Below are positions 24,140 to 31,901 of a DNA stretch of 34,961 nucleotides, piece by piece. Under the pieces are notes generated by a model that had not been told where the DNA came from, made no database searches, and worked only from the letters and a program-made list of their open reading frames with translations. Within the stretch, counting starts at the first letter, position 1. Every line of letters starts with the position of its first letter. The stretch is from the NCBI GenBank assembly GCA_002898735.1, contig BEHY01000025.1:1-34961 (forward strand). Reading direction: 5' to 3'. Made by a program: the position numbers and the translations under genes. Source of the DNA: Candidatus Thermoflexus japonica. Its GTDB lineage: Bacteria > Chloroflexota > Anaerolineae > Thermoflexales > Thermoflexaceae.

Positions 24140-24226
24140 CATAAAAAGCGAAGCGCCGGGGGCCGCCATCCCCGGCGCTCGGCTAAAAGGAGGAGAAGAG
24201 GTTCCGCCCGCTGCTCGCTTTTTATG
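24140..24226. ncRNA. Candidate structured RNA element or paired terminators
   Basis: Outer 12-bp perfect inverted repeat CATAAAAAGCGA / TCGCTTTTTATG (24140-24151 and 24215-24226) encloses a perfect 10-bp hairpin AGCGCCGGGG / CCCCGGCGCT (24152-24179, 8-nt loop) and about 35 nt that include AAAAGGAGGAG. On the minus strand the inner hairpin is followed by CGCTTTTTAT, a good terminator tail, yet no minus-strand gene lies upstream. It could be a small RNA, a leader element of the downstream ABC operon, or a relic. Nothing identifies a known RNA class. Confidence 0.3.
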
Positions 24227-24261
24227 ATAAGCCATGGCGGGCCTCCTCGCTGGACGGAAAT

Positions 24262-24294
24262 CCGACGTTTTCCTGACGTTTCCCCGACGTCAGA
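24262..24294. promoter_or_regulatory. Three GACGT repeats at 11-bp spacing
   Basis: CGACGTTTTCC, TGACGTTTCCC and CGACGTCAGAG follow one another in phase, each 11 bp. Direct repeats at 11 bp are the usual spacing for OmpR/PhoB-type regulators; the last two copies also form CTGACG/CGTCAG dyad symmetry. It lies upstream of the ABC-2 exporter genes, so it may be a regulator binding site. Confidence 0.35.
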
Positions 24295-24447
24295 GACACC
24301 CCCAGGCCAGGCCTCCCGCCGGAGCTCCTGGCCCTTCTAAAATGGGCGGGGTGCGGGAGGGGCTCCGCCCGCTCCGGGGGTCCCCCCTCCGGAGTCCATA
24401 CCCGAGGTCATCACCGGACAGGATGGGAGCTCAAAAGGAGCGATCGG

Positions 24448-25461
24448 ATGAAAGGAGAAATCTGGGCGGTGCGCACTGAGCGACTGACCCGGGTCTACCG
24501 GGTGGCCCGGAAACGGGGGCAGCCGCCCCGGGAGCGGATCGCCCTGCAGGACGTGGATCTGGAGATCCGCCCCGGCGAGCTGTTCGGCCTGCTGGGGCCG
24601 AACGGGGCCGGGAAAACGACGCTGATCAAGATCCTCACCACCCTGCTCCTGCCGACCTCCGGCCGGGCCTGGGTCGCCGGCTACGATGTGGTCACCCAGC
24701 CGGAGGCCATCCGCCGTCGCATCAACATGGTGGCGGGCGGCGAATCCTGCGGTTACGGGTTGCTCACGGTGCGCGAGAACCTGTGGATGTTCTCCCAGTT
24801 CTACGGCCTGGATAACCGGACGGCCCGCCGTCGCATCGAGGAGCTGCTCGAGCGCTTCGAGCTGCGGGATCGGGGGGATTCCAGGATGTCGGATCTCTCC
24901 ACGGGGCTCCGGCAGAAGGTGAACATCATCCGGGGCTTTCTGACCGACCCGGAGATCCTGTTCCTGGACGAGCCCACCCTCGGGCTGGATGTGAACGCCG
25001 CGCGGCAGATCCGCTCGTTCATCCGCGCATGGGTCCATGAGCGGCCAGGGCGGACAATCCTTCTGACCACCCACTACATGCTGGAAGCGGAGGAGCTGTG
25101 CGATCGCGTGGCGATCATCGATCGAGGGCGCATCCTGGCCTGCGACACCCCCCAGGCGCTGAAGCGTCGCCTTCAGCGGGATGCCATCTTCTCCATCGAG
25201 GTGACCGAGTTCCCGCACCACGCCAAACTCCTGGGGGAGATCCCCGGGGTGCGCCAGGTCCATCATCGCCATCGCAACGGTCATCTGGAGCTGGATCTCA
25301 TCCTGGAGGAGGAGGGGGTGATCGGGCCGGTGATCTCGGTTCTGACGGCGAACGGCGCCCGTATCCGGGCCCTCCGCAAGCGGGAGCCCACCCTGGAGGA
25401 TGTGTTCGTCAGCCTGGTTGGGCGGGGGCTTTCGGAGGCTGGGGAGGAGGAGCCCGAATGA
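24448..25461 (+). CDS. ABC-2 type transporter ATP-binding protein (NatA/CcmA-like)
   Basis: 337 aa. Walker A GPNGAGKT (residues 50-57), signature LSTGLRQK (from 150; Ser-Thr-Gly replaces Ser-Gly-Gly, as often in ABC-2 exporters), Walker B ILFLDEPTLGLD (170-181), H-loop LLTTHYMLEAEE. About 100 residues follow the ATPase core, including IFSIEVTEFPHHAKLL and the DVFVSLVGRGL ending typical of DrrA/NatA-like ATPases. AAAAGGAG precedes the ATG. Its stop overlaps the next start (ATGA), so the three-gene exporter is translationally coupled. Substrate unknown; drugs, lipids or polysaccharides are all possible for this class. Confidence 0.93.
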   Translation: MKGEIWAVRTERLTRVYRVARKRGQPPRERIALQDVDLEIRPGELFGLLGPNGAGKTTLIKILTTLLLPTSGRAWVAGYDVVTQPEAIRRRINMVAGGESCGYGLLTVRENLWMFSQFYGLDNRTARRRIEELLERFELRDRGDSRMSDLSTGLRQKVNIIRGFLTDPEILFLDEPTLGLDVNAARQIRSFIRAWVHERPGRTILLTTHYMLEAEELCDRVAIIDRGRILACDTPQALKRRLQRDAIFSIEVTEFPHHAKLLGEIPGVRQVHHRHRNGHLELDLILEEEGVIGPVISVLTANGARIRALRKREPTLEDVFVSLVGRGLSEAGEEEPE

Positions 25462-26276
25462 GCCGGGAAGCCGTGGTCCTCTTTCTGCGGACGATGATCG
25501 CGCGGGCTTATCCGCGGATCATCGGCCAGAACCGGGAGCCCAGCTGGATCCTGATCGATGTCGGATTGCCCTTGCTGGGCACCTCCGCTTACGTGTTCAT
25601 CTATCGGGCCCTCCAGGCCCCCGAGGAATACATCGGCTTCGTGATCCTGGGTGGGGCCATGACCGCCTTCTGGCTCAACGTCCTCTGGGCGATGTCCAGC
25701 CAGCTCTACTGGGAGAAAGAATCGGGGAACCTCCCCCTCTTCATCATCGCCCCCGGGCCGATGATGGGGATCCTGGCCGGGATGGCGCTGGGCGGGATGC
25801 TGGCGACCGCCCTGCGGGCCACGGTGATCGTCCTGGCCGGCTCCCTGCTCTTTGGGGTGCGTTACGCGCCGGCGAACCCCCTGGCGCTGGCGGGGGCCTT
25901 TCTGCTGACCCTGCTGGCCCTTTACGGGTTGGGGATGCTGCTGGCCTCCCTCTTCCTGATGTGGGGCCGGGAGGCCTGGCATCTCGTGAACCTTCTACAG
26001 GAGCCGATCTACCTGCTCTCCGGGTTCTACTTCCCGATCCGGGCGCTGGGGTTCTGGATCGGCGCGCTGGCGTCCCTGATCCCCCTCACGCTGGGCCTGG
26101 ATGCCATGCGGCAGCTGCTCTTCCCGAGGGCCGCCGGCGGCCTGTTCCCGGTGGGCTGGGAGATCGGGGGCCTGGCCGTGCTGAGCGCCATCTTCCTCAT
26201 TGCGGCGAAGCGGGCTCTGGATGCTCTCGAATGGCTGGCCCGACGGGAAGGCCGGCTCACGGAGCGGAGGCGCTGA
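25458..26276 (+). CDS. ABC-2 type transporter permease, first subunit
   Basis: 272 aa, about six helices. Cytoplasmic start MSREAVVLFLRTMIARAYPR, then SAYVFIYRAL, MTAFWLNVLW, the WEKESGNLPLFIIAPGPM segment typical of ABC-2 permeases, and further helices to residue about 255. The ATG at 25458 overlaps the ATPase stop by four bases (ATGA); longer upstream frames are not supported. It probably forms a heterodimer with the permease encoded next. Confidence 0.9.
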   Translation: MSREAVVLFLRTMIARAYPRIIGQNREPSWILIDVGLPLLGTSAYVFIYRALQAPEEYIGFVILGGAMTAFWLNVLWAMSSQLYWEKESGNLPLFIIAPGPMMGILAGMALGGMLATALRATVIVLAGSLLFGVRYAPANPLALAGAFLLTLLALYGLGMLLASLFLMWGREAWHLVNLLQEPIYLLSGFYFPIRALGFWIGALASLIPLTLGLDAMRQLLFPRAAGGLFPVGWEIGGLAVLSAIFLIAAKRALDALEWLARREGRLTERRR

Positions 26277-27124
26277 TGCGAACCCTCTGGCGAACCCTGC
26301 GGACCGCCGCCTGGCTGGGCTGGCAGATCGAGTCGAACTGGACGGATCCGTTCCTGTTTATGATCTACTCGGTCGTCAAGCCCATCGCCAGCGTCCTGAT
26401 CCTGATCCTGATGTATAAGGTGGTGGCCCGGGCGGATTTCCGCCACCCCCTTTTCGCCTACCTCTACCTGGGCAACGCCTTCTACATCTATGTGGGCGCC
26501 GTCCTCACGGGGATCAGCCAGGTTCTGATCATCGACCGGGAGGAATACGGAATTCTGAAATATTTCTACATCGCGCCCATCCCCCCGGAGGCCTATCTGG
26601 TGGGGCGAGGGGTTGCCCGCATGGCCACCGGCACGATCGCCGTGGCGATCACGCTCCTGTTCGGGCTCCTGGTTTTCCGGCTGCCGCTGCAGATCTCCGG
26701 GGCGGGCGGGGTGTTCTTCCTCCTCGCGATGGGGCTGGGGATGCTGGCCATGATCGGCCTGGGGGTGGGACTGGCGGGGGCCACCCTTCTCGCCGCCCGC
26801 CACGTCTGGGTGATCGGGGAAGCGGTGGCCGGCGCCCTCTATCTGTTCTGCGGCGTGGTGTTCCCGCTGGAGGTCCTCCCGGCCTTCCTGCGCCCGATCG
26901 GATATGCGCTTCCCCTCACCTACTGGCTGGAAAGCGTCCGTCGGGCCCTGCTGGGCCCCTCCGCCGTCCGCTTCCCCACGTTCGCCGGATGGTCCGACGA
27001 ACAGCTTCTGTTCCTCCTGGGAGGGATGACGCTGCTCTCCCTGGGCCTGGGGTTCGGGCTATATCGGCTGGCGGAGCGGAAAGCCCGAGAGCAGGGGGCG
27101 ATCGACCGGGAGACCGGGTATTGA
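26276..27124 (+). CDS. ABC-2 type transporter permease, second subunit
   Basis: 282 aa, about six helices. It shares with the first permease the general layout and the motif around IDREEYGILKYFYIAPIPPEAYLVGRGVARM, where the former has EKESGNLPLFIIAPG. The late CGVVFPLEVLPAFLRPIGYALPLTYWLESVRRALLG resembles the matching part of DrrB/NodJ-like permeases. Its ATG overlaps the upstream stop (TGATG at 26274-26278), so the pair is coupled and likely heterodimeric. Last gene of this operon. Confidence 0.9.
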   Translation: MRTLWRTLRTAAWLGWQIESNWTDPFLFMIYSVVKPIASVLILILMYKVVARADFRHPLFAYLYLGNAFYIYVGAVLTGISQVLIIDREEYGILKYFYIAPIPPEAYLVGRGVARMATGTIAVAITLLFGLLVFRLPLQISGAGGVFFLLAMGLGMLAMIGLGVGLAGATLLAARHVWVIGEAVAGALYLFCGVVFPLEVLPAFLRPIGYALPLTYWLESVRRALLGPSAVRFPTFAGWSDEQLLFLLGGMTLLSLGLGFGLYRLAERKAREQGAIDRETGY

Positions 27125-27274
27125 TTCCTCCCTGCGGCCCTGGAAGCTGGGGAAGGGGAAGAGGGGCAGGGCGCTGTCTATCATCCTTCCCGAACCGATC
27201 GCTTCCCCCGCCAGGGGGGCGCTTCATCTGGAGGTGAGGGGAAATCGGGAATGTCCGGTGGGCGCTTCCTGAAA

Positions 27275-27280
27275 TATAAT
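27275..27280 (+). promoter_or_regulatory. -10 box of the CNNM/CBS transporter gene
   Basis: Perfect TATAAT within GAAATATAATAACC, 77 bp before the ATG. No good -35. The start point would fall near 27287, at the base of the hairpin listed next. Confidence 0.55.
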
Positions 27281-27285
27281 AACCG

Positions 27286-27329
27286 GTGATCCCGGGCCCG
27301 GTCACCGATCCGCCCGGCCCGGGGATCAC
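27286..27329 (+). other. Large 5'-leader hairpin at the predicted transcription start
   Basis: GTGATCCCGGGCC (27286-27298) pairs with GGCCCGGGGATCAC (27316-27329) over 13 bp with one bulge. A shorter alternative pairing GGTGA/TCACC (27285-27306) competes with it. Either a 5' stabilising structure, an attenuator-like switch, or part of the terminator of the preceding ABC operon. Confidence 0.45.
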
Positions 27330-27356
27330 GGAAGGGGAGCGTTCCAGGGACGGACG

Positions 27357-28676
27357 ATGGACGACAGTTCGCTGTTATTGCGCTGGCTGGTGGTTTTCGG
27401 GCTGATCGGCCTGAACGCCTTCTTCGCAGCGGTGGAGTATGCGGTGGTATCCGCCCGGCGGAGCCGCATCGCGGTGCTGGCCGAGTCCGGCTCCCATGTG
27501 GCCCGGACCGCTCTGAGGTGGCTGGAGGACGCGCGGCACCGGGATGAGATCCTGGCCACCGTGCAGGTGGGGATCACGATGGTCGGGCTGGCCCTGGGAT
27601 GGTTCGGGGAACGCACGCTATCGGCGACGCTGGGCCTTCTGCTCGCCCTCCCCTCGCCCACACCGCTGGCCCGCAGCCTCCTGCAGATCCTTCCCCTGCT
27701 CCTGAACCTGACCTTCATCCTGGGGCTCCAGATCGTGCTGGGAGAGCAGGTTCCCAAGATCGCCACCCTGCGGGCCTCGGAACAGGTGTTGCTCGCCACC
27801 CTGGGCCCGATGCGGGCGATCTACTGGCTCCTGCGCCCCCTGGTCTGGGTGCTCCACCGGGCGACCGATTTCACCCTGCGGGCTCTCCGGATCTCGGCGG
27901 ACGGCTACGGGATGATGTATACCATCGAGGAGCTCAAGCGGATCGTGGATGAGAGCGGGGAAGCGGGGATCCTGGAGCCGGAAGCCCGGGAGATCCTGGA
28001 AGCGGTGTTCGACCTGGGGCAGATCCCGGCCCGCCAGATCATGGTGCCCCGGACGGAGATCGTGGCGGTGGAAGCGGACGCCCCCGTGGAGCAGATCATC
28101 GACGCGGCCATCCAGACCGGCTACGACAAGTTCCCGGTTTATGAGGGCGACCTGGATCACATCATCGGGACGGTGCATCTGCGGGAGGCGCTGCGGGCAT
28201 GGCGGGAGGGGCGTCCGGCCCGGGCGCGGGACCTGTGCCGCGAGGTGATGGTGGTGCCGGACTCCATCCGGGTGGATGATCTGTTGCGCCAGTTCCAGGA
28301 GCGGGAGGAGCACCTGGCGATCCTGGTGGATGAATTCGGCGGCACCTCCGGCCTGGTCACGCTGCGGGATGTGCTGGAGCAGCTGGTGGGGGAGCTCCAC
28401 GAGCGGATGGAGCCCACGGAGCCGGATGTGGTCGCCATGCCCGATGGCTCGTATCTGATCAGCGGATTGCTTCCGATCCAGGAGGTCAACGAACGATTCC
28501 AGCTGGACCTGCGGGATCCCTACTATGAGACGATCGCCGGGTTCGTGCTGGGCCGCCTGGGGCGCATCGCCCGGGTGGGCGATGAGGTGGATGCCGGGGC
28601 GGTCCGCCTGCGGGTGGAGGCGATGGATGGCCTGCGCATCGCCCGCCTCCGTTTGATCCCCCAGGCGGGGCGCTGA
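27357..28676 (+). CDS. CNNM/DUF21-CBS-CorC_HlyC membrane protein (hemolysin-family transporter)
   Basis: 439 aa. The CNNM (DUF21) transmembrane domain covers about 1-190 ([39 protein letters not shown]), two CBS domains about 205-330 ([67 protein letters not shown]), and a CorC_HlyC domain to the end. The family, long called hemolysins or TlyC, is now linked to magnesium/cobalt export (MpfA, CorC); ATP or AMP binding by the CBS pair is typical. No hemolytic role should be assumed. RNase PH follows by 79 bp. Confidence 0.94.
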   Translation: MDDSSLLLRWLVVFGLIGLNAFFAAVEYAVVSARRSRIAVLAESGSHVARTALRWLEDARHRDEILATVQVGITMVGLALGWFGERTLSATLGLLLALPSPTPLARSLLQILPLLLNLTFILGLQIVLGEQVPKIATLRASEQVLLATLGPMRAIYWLLRPLVWVLHRATDFTLRALRISADGYGMMYTIEELKRIVDESGEAGILEPEAREILEAVFDLGQIPARQIMVPRTEIVAVEADAPVEQIIDAAIQTGYDKFPVYEGDLDHIIGTVHLREALRAWREGRPARARDLCREVMVVPDSIRVDDLLRQFQEREEHLAILVDEFGGTSGLVTLRDVLEQLVGELHERMEPTEPDVVAMPDGSYLISGLLPIQEVNERFQLDLRDPYYETIAGFVLGRLGRIARVGDEVDAGAVRLRVEAMDGLRIARLRLIPQAGR

Positions 28677-28742
28677 GCTTCCCCGGCGGGAGCGCTCTGG
28701 AAGCCGCACGGCCTCGGAATCTCCGGAGGAGCCCACCCTTTC

Positions 28743-28754
28743 AGGAGGTGATCC
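28743..28754 (+). promoter_or_regulatory. Extended Shine-Dalgarno of rph
   Basis: AGGAGGTGATCC is complementary over all 12 bases to the usual 3' end of bacterial 16S rRNA (GGATCACCTCCT), one base before the ATG at 28756. Other genes here match only 5-9 bases. Confidence 0.7.
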
Positions 28755-28755
28755 G

Positions 28756-29475
28756 ATGCCACGGCCGGATGGCCGCCCGAACGACGCCTTGCGGCCGGTT
28801 CGTTTCCATCTGGGCTTCACCGAATACGCCGAGGGATCGGTGCTGATCGAGGCGGGGCGCACCCGCGTGCTGTGCAACGTCACCGTGGAGGAGAACGTCC
28901 CCCCGTGGCTCAAGGGCCAGGGGCGGGGCTGGCTCACGGCGGAATACGCCATGCTGCCCCGCAGCACCCACACGCGCACCCCGCGGGAGGCCGGGCTTCA
29001 GAGCGGGCGCACCAAGGAGATCCAGCGGCTGATCGGCCGGAGCCTGCGGGCCGCTCTGAACCTGGAGCACCTGGGGGAGCGGACCCTGCTGGTGGATTGC
29101 GATGTGATCCAGGCCGATGGCGGCACCCGGACGGCGGCGATCACCGGCGGCTATGTGGCGGTCGTCCTGGCCCTGCGCCGCCTGATCGAAGCCGGAGCGG
29201 TCCCCCCCCAGGTCCTGCGGACGCCGGTGGCGGCGGTGAGCGTGGGCATCGTGGAGGGAGAGCCCCGACTGGATCTCTGTTACGCGGAGGACAGCATCGC
29301 CGAGGTGGACTTCAACATCGTGATGACCGGGGAGGGGCGCTTCGTGGAGATCCAGGGGACCGGGGAGGGTCGGGCCTTCAGCGGGGAAGAGCTTCAGGCG
29401 CTTCTGGAGCTGGCCCGCAGGGGGATCGCGGAGCTGCTGGAGGCGCAGGCCCGGGCGCTCCAGGGGATCGCGTAA
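28756..29475 (+). CDS. rph: Ribonuclease PH
   Basis: 239 aa, normal length. RNase PH is a phosphorolytic 3'-exonuclease that trims tRNA precursors and forms a hexamer of dimers. Typical segments: start [36 protein letters not shown] with the basic tRNA/phosphate-binding residues, [40 protein letters not shown], and the catalytic acidic cluster region [21 protein letters not shown]. It could be co-transcribed with the CNNM gene upstream and the lipoprotein gene 28 bp downstream. Confidence 0.96.
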   Translation: MPRPDGRPNDALRPVRFHLGFTEYAEGSVLIEAGRTRVLCNVTVEENVPPWLKGQGRGWLTAEYAMLPRSTHTRTPREAGLQSGRTKEIQRLIGRSLRAALNLEHLGERTLLVDCDVIQADGGTRTAAITGGYVAVVLALRRLIEAGAVPPQVLRTPVAAVSVGIVEGEPRLDLCYAEDSIAEVDFNIVMTGEGRFVEIQGTGEGRAFSGEELQALLELARRGIAELLEAQARALQGIA

Positions 29476-29503
29476 ACAGGATCCATGCCGGGGAGAATCC
29501 GCC

Positions 29504-30259
29504 ATGCGCCTGAGAGACAGGATCCACCCCTTCCTCCTGATGGCGCTCGCCCTTCTGGGGCTCAGCGGGTGTCTCACCCTGGAGGCGCGAACCCGTTTGC
29601 GGAGCGATGGCTCGGCGGAGCGAACCGTGGTGATTGCGGTGGATTCCGCCCTGCTGCAAACCGCCGCTGTGGATCCCCTGGAGGCGCTGCGCGGGAGATC
29701 CGAGGCGAGCGGATGGCAGGTGGAACGCTATCAGGATCCCGCGCGGGGACAGGAGGGGCTCCGCCTGCGTCGGATGCTGACGACGCTGGAGGACCTGAAC
29801 CATCTACCCGAAGGGGATCCGCTGGCCGGGCTGGAACAGGTCACCCTTGGGACGGAAGGAGAGTTCCAGACCCTGAGCGTGACCTTATCGATCTCGGGGA
29901 TCCTGGATCGCCTGCGGCTCGCGGCCGGGGAGCCACCGTTTTCGACGGAGGAACTCGCGCTGCTGCGCGCGGCGGAATTCCGGCTGCTCTACGAGGTGGA
30001 GCTCCCGGGCCCCATCGTGGATTACCTGCCTCAGGGCGGCGCCCAGGTGGAGGGCCGGCGGATCCGCTGGATAGTCCCCCTGAACCCGGACCAGCCGGCG
30101 ATCTCCCTCCAGGCGACGTGGCGGCCGGTGCGCCCGGTTCCCGGGTGCACGGGGGGATGGATCGGTCTTCTGGCCCTCTGGGCCGCGATCCGATGGCGCC
30201 CCAGGAAAAGGAGGGGGCCGCTATGGACGAGGGCGTCCAGGGCGCTCCGCCGGGGATAA
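29504..30259 (+). CDS. LppM-like lipoprotein with C-terminal membrane helix
   Basis: 251 aa. Signal sequence with lipobox LSGC (Cys23), followed by LTLEARTRLRSDGSAERTVVIAVD, the typical start of LppM/DUF3153 domains, which are mostly beta with a small helical part (about 24-205). A Trp/Leu-rich helix (GGWIGLLALWAAIRW) and a strongly basic tail (RPRKRRGPLWTRASRALRR) end it. Its role is unknown; LppM of mycobacteria affects the envelope-host interface, which need not apply here. The last 37 bases overlap the next gene. Confidence 0.78.
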   Translation: MRLRDRIHPFLLMALALLGLSGCLTLEARTRLRSDGSAERTVVIAVDSALLQTAAVDPLEALRGRSEASGWQVERYQDPARGQEGLRLRRMLTTLEDLNHLPEGDPLAGLEQVTLGTEGEFQTLSVTLSISGILDRLRLAAGEPPFSTEELALLRAAEFRLLYEVELPGPIVDYLPQGGAQVEGRRIRWIVPLNPDQPAISLQATWRPVRPVPGCTGGWIGLLALWAAIRWRPRKRRGPLWTRASRALRRG

Positions 30260-30462
30260 GGTGCCCTCGCTGTCGGGCCATGCTTCCAGCGGATCAGAGA
30301 GAATGCCCGATCTGCGGGGCGCGGATTCCGGAGGCCTCCTCCGGATCGGCGGATTTCCTCGGCCTCACCCTCGCTTTCCTGATGTATCCCCTCCTGGCCC
30401 TGGGGATCGCCTGTGCCGGCCTGCTGCTCTGCGCGGCTTTGCTCCGATGGCTGGGCCGATGA
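30223..30462 (+). CDS. Small zinc-ribbon membrane protein
   Basis: 79 aa. An N-terminal zinc ribbon with CPRC and CPIC (IRCPRCRAMLPADQRECPICGARI) is followed by one or two C-terminal helices (FLGLTLAFLMYPLLALGIACAGLLLCAALL). The ATG has AAAAGGAGGGGG eight bases upstream. It overlaps the lipoprotein gene by 37 bp in another frame, so the two are probably coupled. Such tiny zinc-ribbon/TM proteins are common and uncharacterised. It may be missed by automated gene calls because longer frames run through the same region. Confidence 0.72.
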   Translation: MDEGVQGAPPGIRCPRCRAMLPADQRECPICGARIPEASSGSADFLGLTLAFLMYPLLALGIACAGLLLCAALLRWLGR

Positions 30463-30508
30463 GGAAGAACCGGTTCAGGGGTTACACCGCCGGGCTCCGG
30501 CTACGGAG

Positions 30509-30546
30509 GCCCGCTCGCCGCCCCTGACGGCTCCGGTGGAGCGGGC
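30509..30546. terminator. Hairpin between convergent zinc-ribbon and E2 genes
   Basis: GCCCGCTC (30509-30516) pairs with GAGCGGGC (30539-30546), 22-nt loop, in the 115-bp convergent gap. Bidirectional termination is likely; there is no T-tract. Confidence 0.45.
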
Positions 30547-30577
30547 TCCATAAAGCCGGCATACGCGGCCGTAAGCT

Positions 30578-31846
30578 CTATTCGATCAGCAGGAGCAGCG
30601 GGTTCTCCAGGTATCGGCGGAACGCCTGGAGGAACCGCGCGACCTCCGCCCCATCCGTCACCCGATGATCCGCGGAGACCGTCACCTTCATCCGCTGGCC
30701 CACGGTCAGCTGTCCGTTCTTCACCACCGGCACCTCGCGGACGCTGCCCACGGCCATGATCGCGGCCTCGGGCGGGTTGATGATGGCGATGAAATGCTCC
30801 ACCTCATACATCCCCAGGTTGCTCACCGTGAACACGCTCCCCTCGATGTCCTCCGGCCGGACTTTGCCGCTCCGCGCCCGTTCCACCAGCTCTTTGCTTT
30901 CCCGCGCGATCTGGGCGAGCGGCTTTTTATCCGCGTCCCGCAGCACCACGGTGATCAACCCTTCCTCCAGGGCCACGGCGATCCCGATATGGATGGCCTC
31001 ATGGCGAACGATCCCGCCTTCCTGATACGAAGCGCGCAACGCCGGGAACTCCCGCAGGGCCAGGGCCGCCGCTTTCACGACCATATCGTTCACCGAGACC
31101 CGGCCTCGCTCCCCCAGCGCCTCGTTGATCCGCGCCCGCCAGGCCATGGCCTCGTCCATATCCACCTCGACGGTGACATAAAAATGCGGCACCGTCTGCT
31201 TGCTGGCCGTCATCCGCCGGGCGATGGCCTGACGGAGCGGGCTGACGGGGATGGCCGTCGGCGGTGGGGCGGACGGAGGCGCTGGGGCCGCGGCGGGGGC
31301 CGGGGCCGCCGGCGTCGGCGTGGGAGCCCGGGCCTGCAGATAGCGATCGATATCCCGCTTCACCACCCGGCCACCGGGTCCGGTTCCGGGGATCTCCCGG
31401 AGGTCGATCCCGGCCTCCCGGGCCAGCCGCCGGGCCAGCGGCGAGGCCTTCACCCGCCCGCCGGGCGCTGGGGTGGGGGTGGGAGCGGCCGGGGGAGCCG
31501 CCGGGGCGGGGGCGGGCGGGGGGGGCGGGGCCGCGGGCGCTGGAGCGGGCGCGGCGGCCGGTGCGGGGGCCCGCGCCGGAGCCGCTCCCGGAACTTCCAC
31601 GGGCTCATCGGGGGCTCCGATGATGGCGATCGGGGTGCCGACCGGCACCGTTGTCCCCTCCTCGATCAGCACGGCCTTCAGCACGCCCGAGGCGGGGGCT
31701 TCAAACTCGATGTTGACCTTCTCCGTCTCGATCTCCGCCAGGGGCTCCCCGGCCCGAACCGGGTCCCCCACTTTCTTCAGCCAGCGGAGCAGCTTCCCCT
31801 CCACCATATCGAAGCCCATCTTGGGCATCGTGACCGTCGTGGCCAT
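30578..31846 (-). CDS. Dihydrolipoamide acyltransferase E2 of a 2-oxo-acid dehydrogenase complex
   Basis: 422 aa. One lipoyl domain (1-80) with the lipoylated Lys43 in ETEKVNIEFEA, a long Ala/Pro linker (about 86-130), a peripheral-subunit-binding domain (about 131-170, VKASPLARRLAREAGIDL), a second Ala/Pro linker, and the catalytic domain (about 195-422) ending with SADHRVTDGAEVARFL, where His394 and Asp398 are catalytic. Most pyruvate E2 proteins have Ile at the Thr397 position. GGAGG precedes the ATG. It is the last gene of the E1 alpha-E1 beta-E2 operon. Pyruvate, acetoin or branched-chain substrate cannot be decided; pyruvate is most likely. Confidence 0.94.
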   Translation of the reverse strand: MATTVTMPKMGFDMVEGKLLRWLKKVGDPVRAGEPLAEIETEKVNIEFEAPASGVLKAVLIEEGTTVPVGTPIAIIGAPDEPVEVPGAAPARAPAPAAAPAPAPAAPPPPPAPAPAAPPAAPTPTPAPGGRVKASPLARRLAREAGIDLREIPGTGPGGRVVKRDIDRYLQARAPTPTPAAPAPAAAPAPPSAPPPTAIPVSPLRQAIARRMTASKQTVPHFYVTVEVDMDEAMAWRARINEALGERGRVSVNDMVVKAAALALREFPALRASYQEGGIVRHEAIHIGIAVALEEGLITVVLRDADKKPLAQIARESKELVERARSGKVRPEDIEGSVFTVSNLGMYEVEHFIAIINPPEAAIMAVGSVREVPVVKNGQLTVGQRMKVTVSADHRVTDGAEVARFLQAFRRYLENPLLLLIE

Positions 31847-31901
31847 CCCTTGCCTCCACCGCGCAGGTTTCCGAGCCGGACTTCGAGGAAGCGGGCCTCC
31901 C

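Larger units (their letters stand above)
24056..24447. other. 392-bp structured intergenic region between lipA and the ABC-2 operon
   Basis: No gene is seen. In order it holds the lipA terminator (24064-24099), a nested inverted repeat with an inner hairpin (24140-24226), a cluster of GACGT repeats (24262-24294), a weak TAAAAT -10-like box (24338-24343) without a -35, and GC-rich hairpin-forming sequence (about 24344-24375). The ABC gene starts at 24448 after AAAAGGAG. This is more structure than a plain promoter region needs. Confidence 0.6.

Noticed and set aside
27357..28676. True hemolysin
   Set aside because: The name comes from TlyC homology; the CNNM-CBS-CorC layout points to divalent-cation transport.
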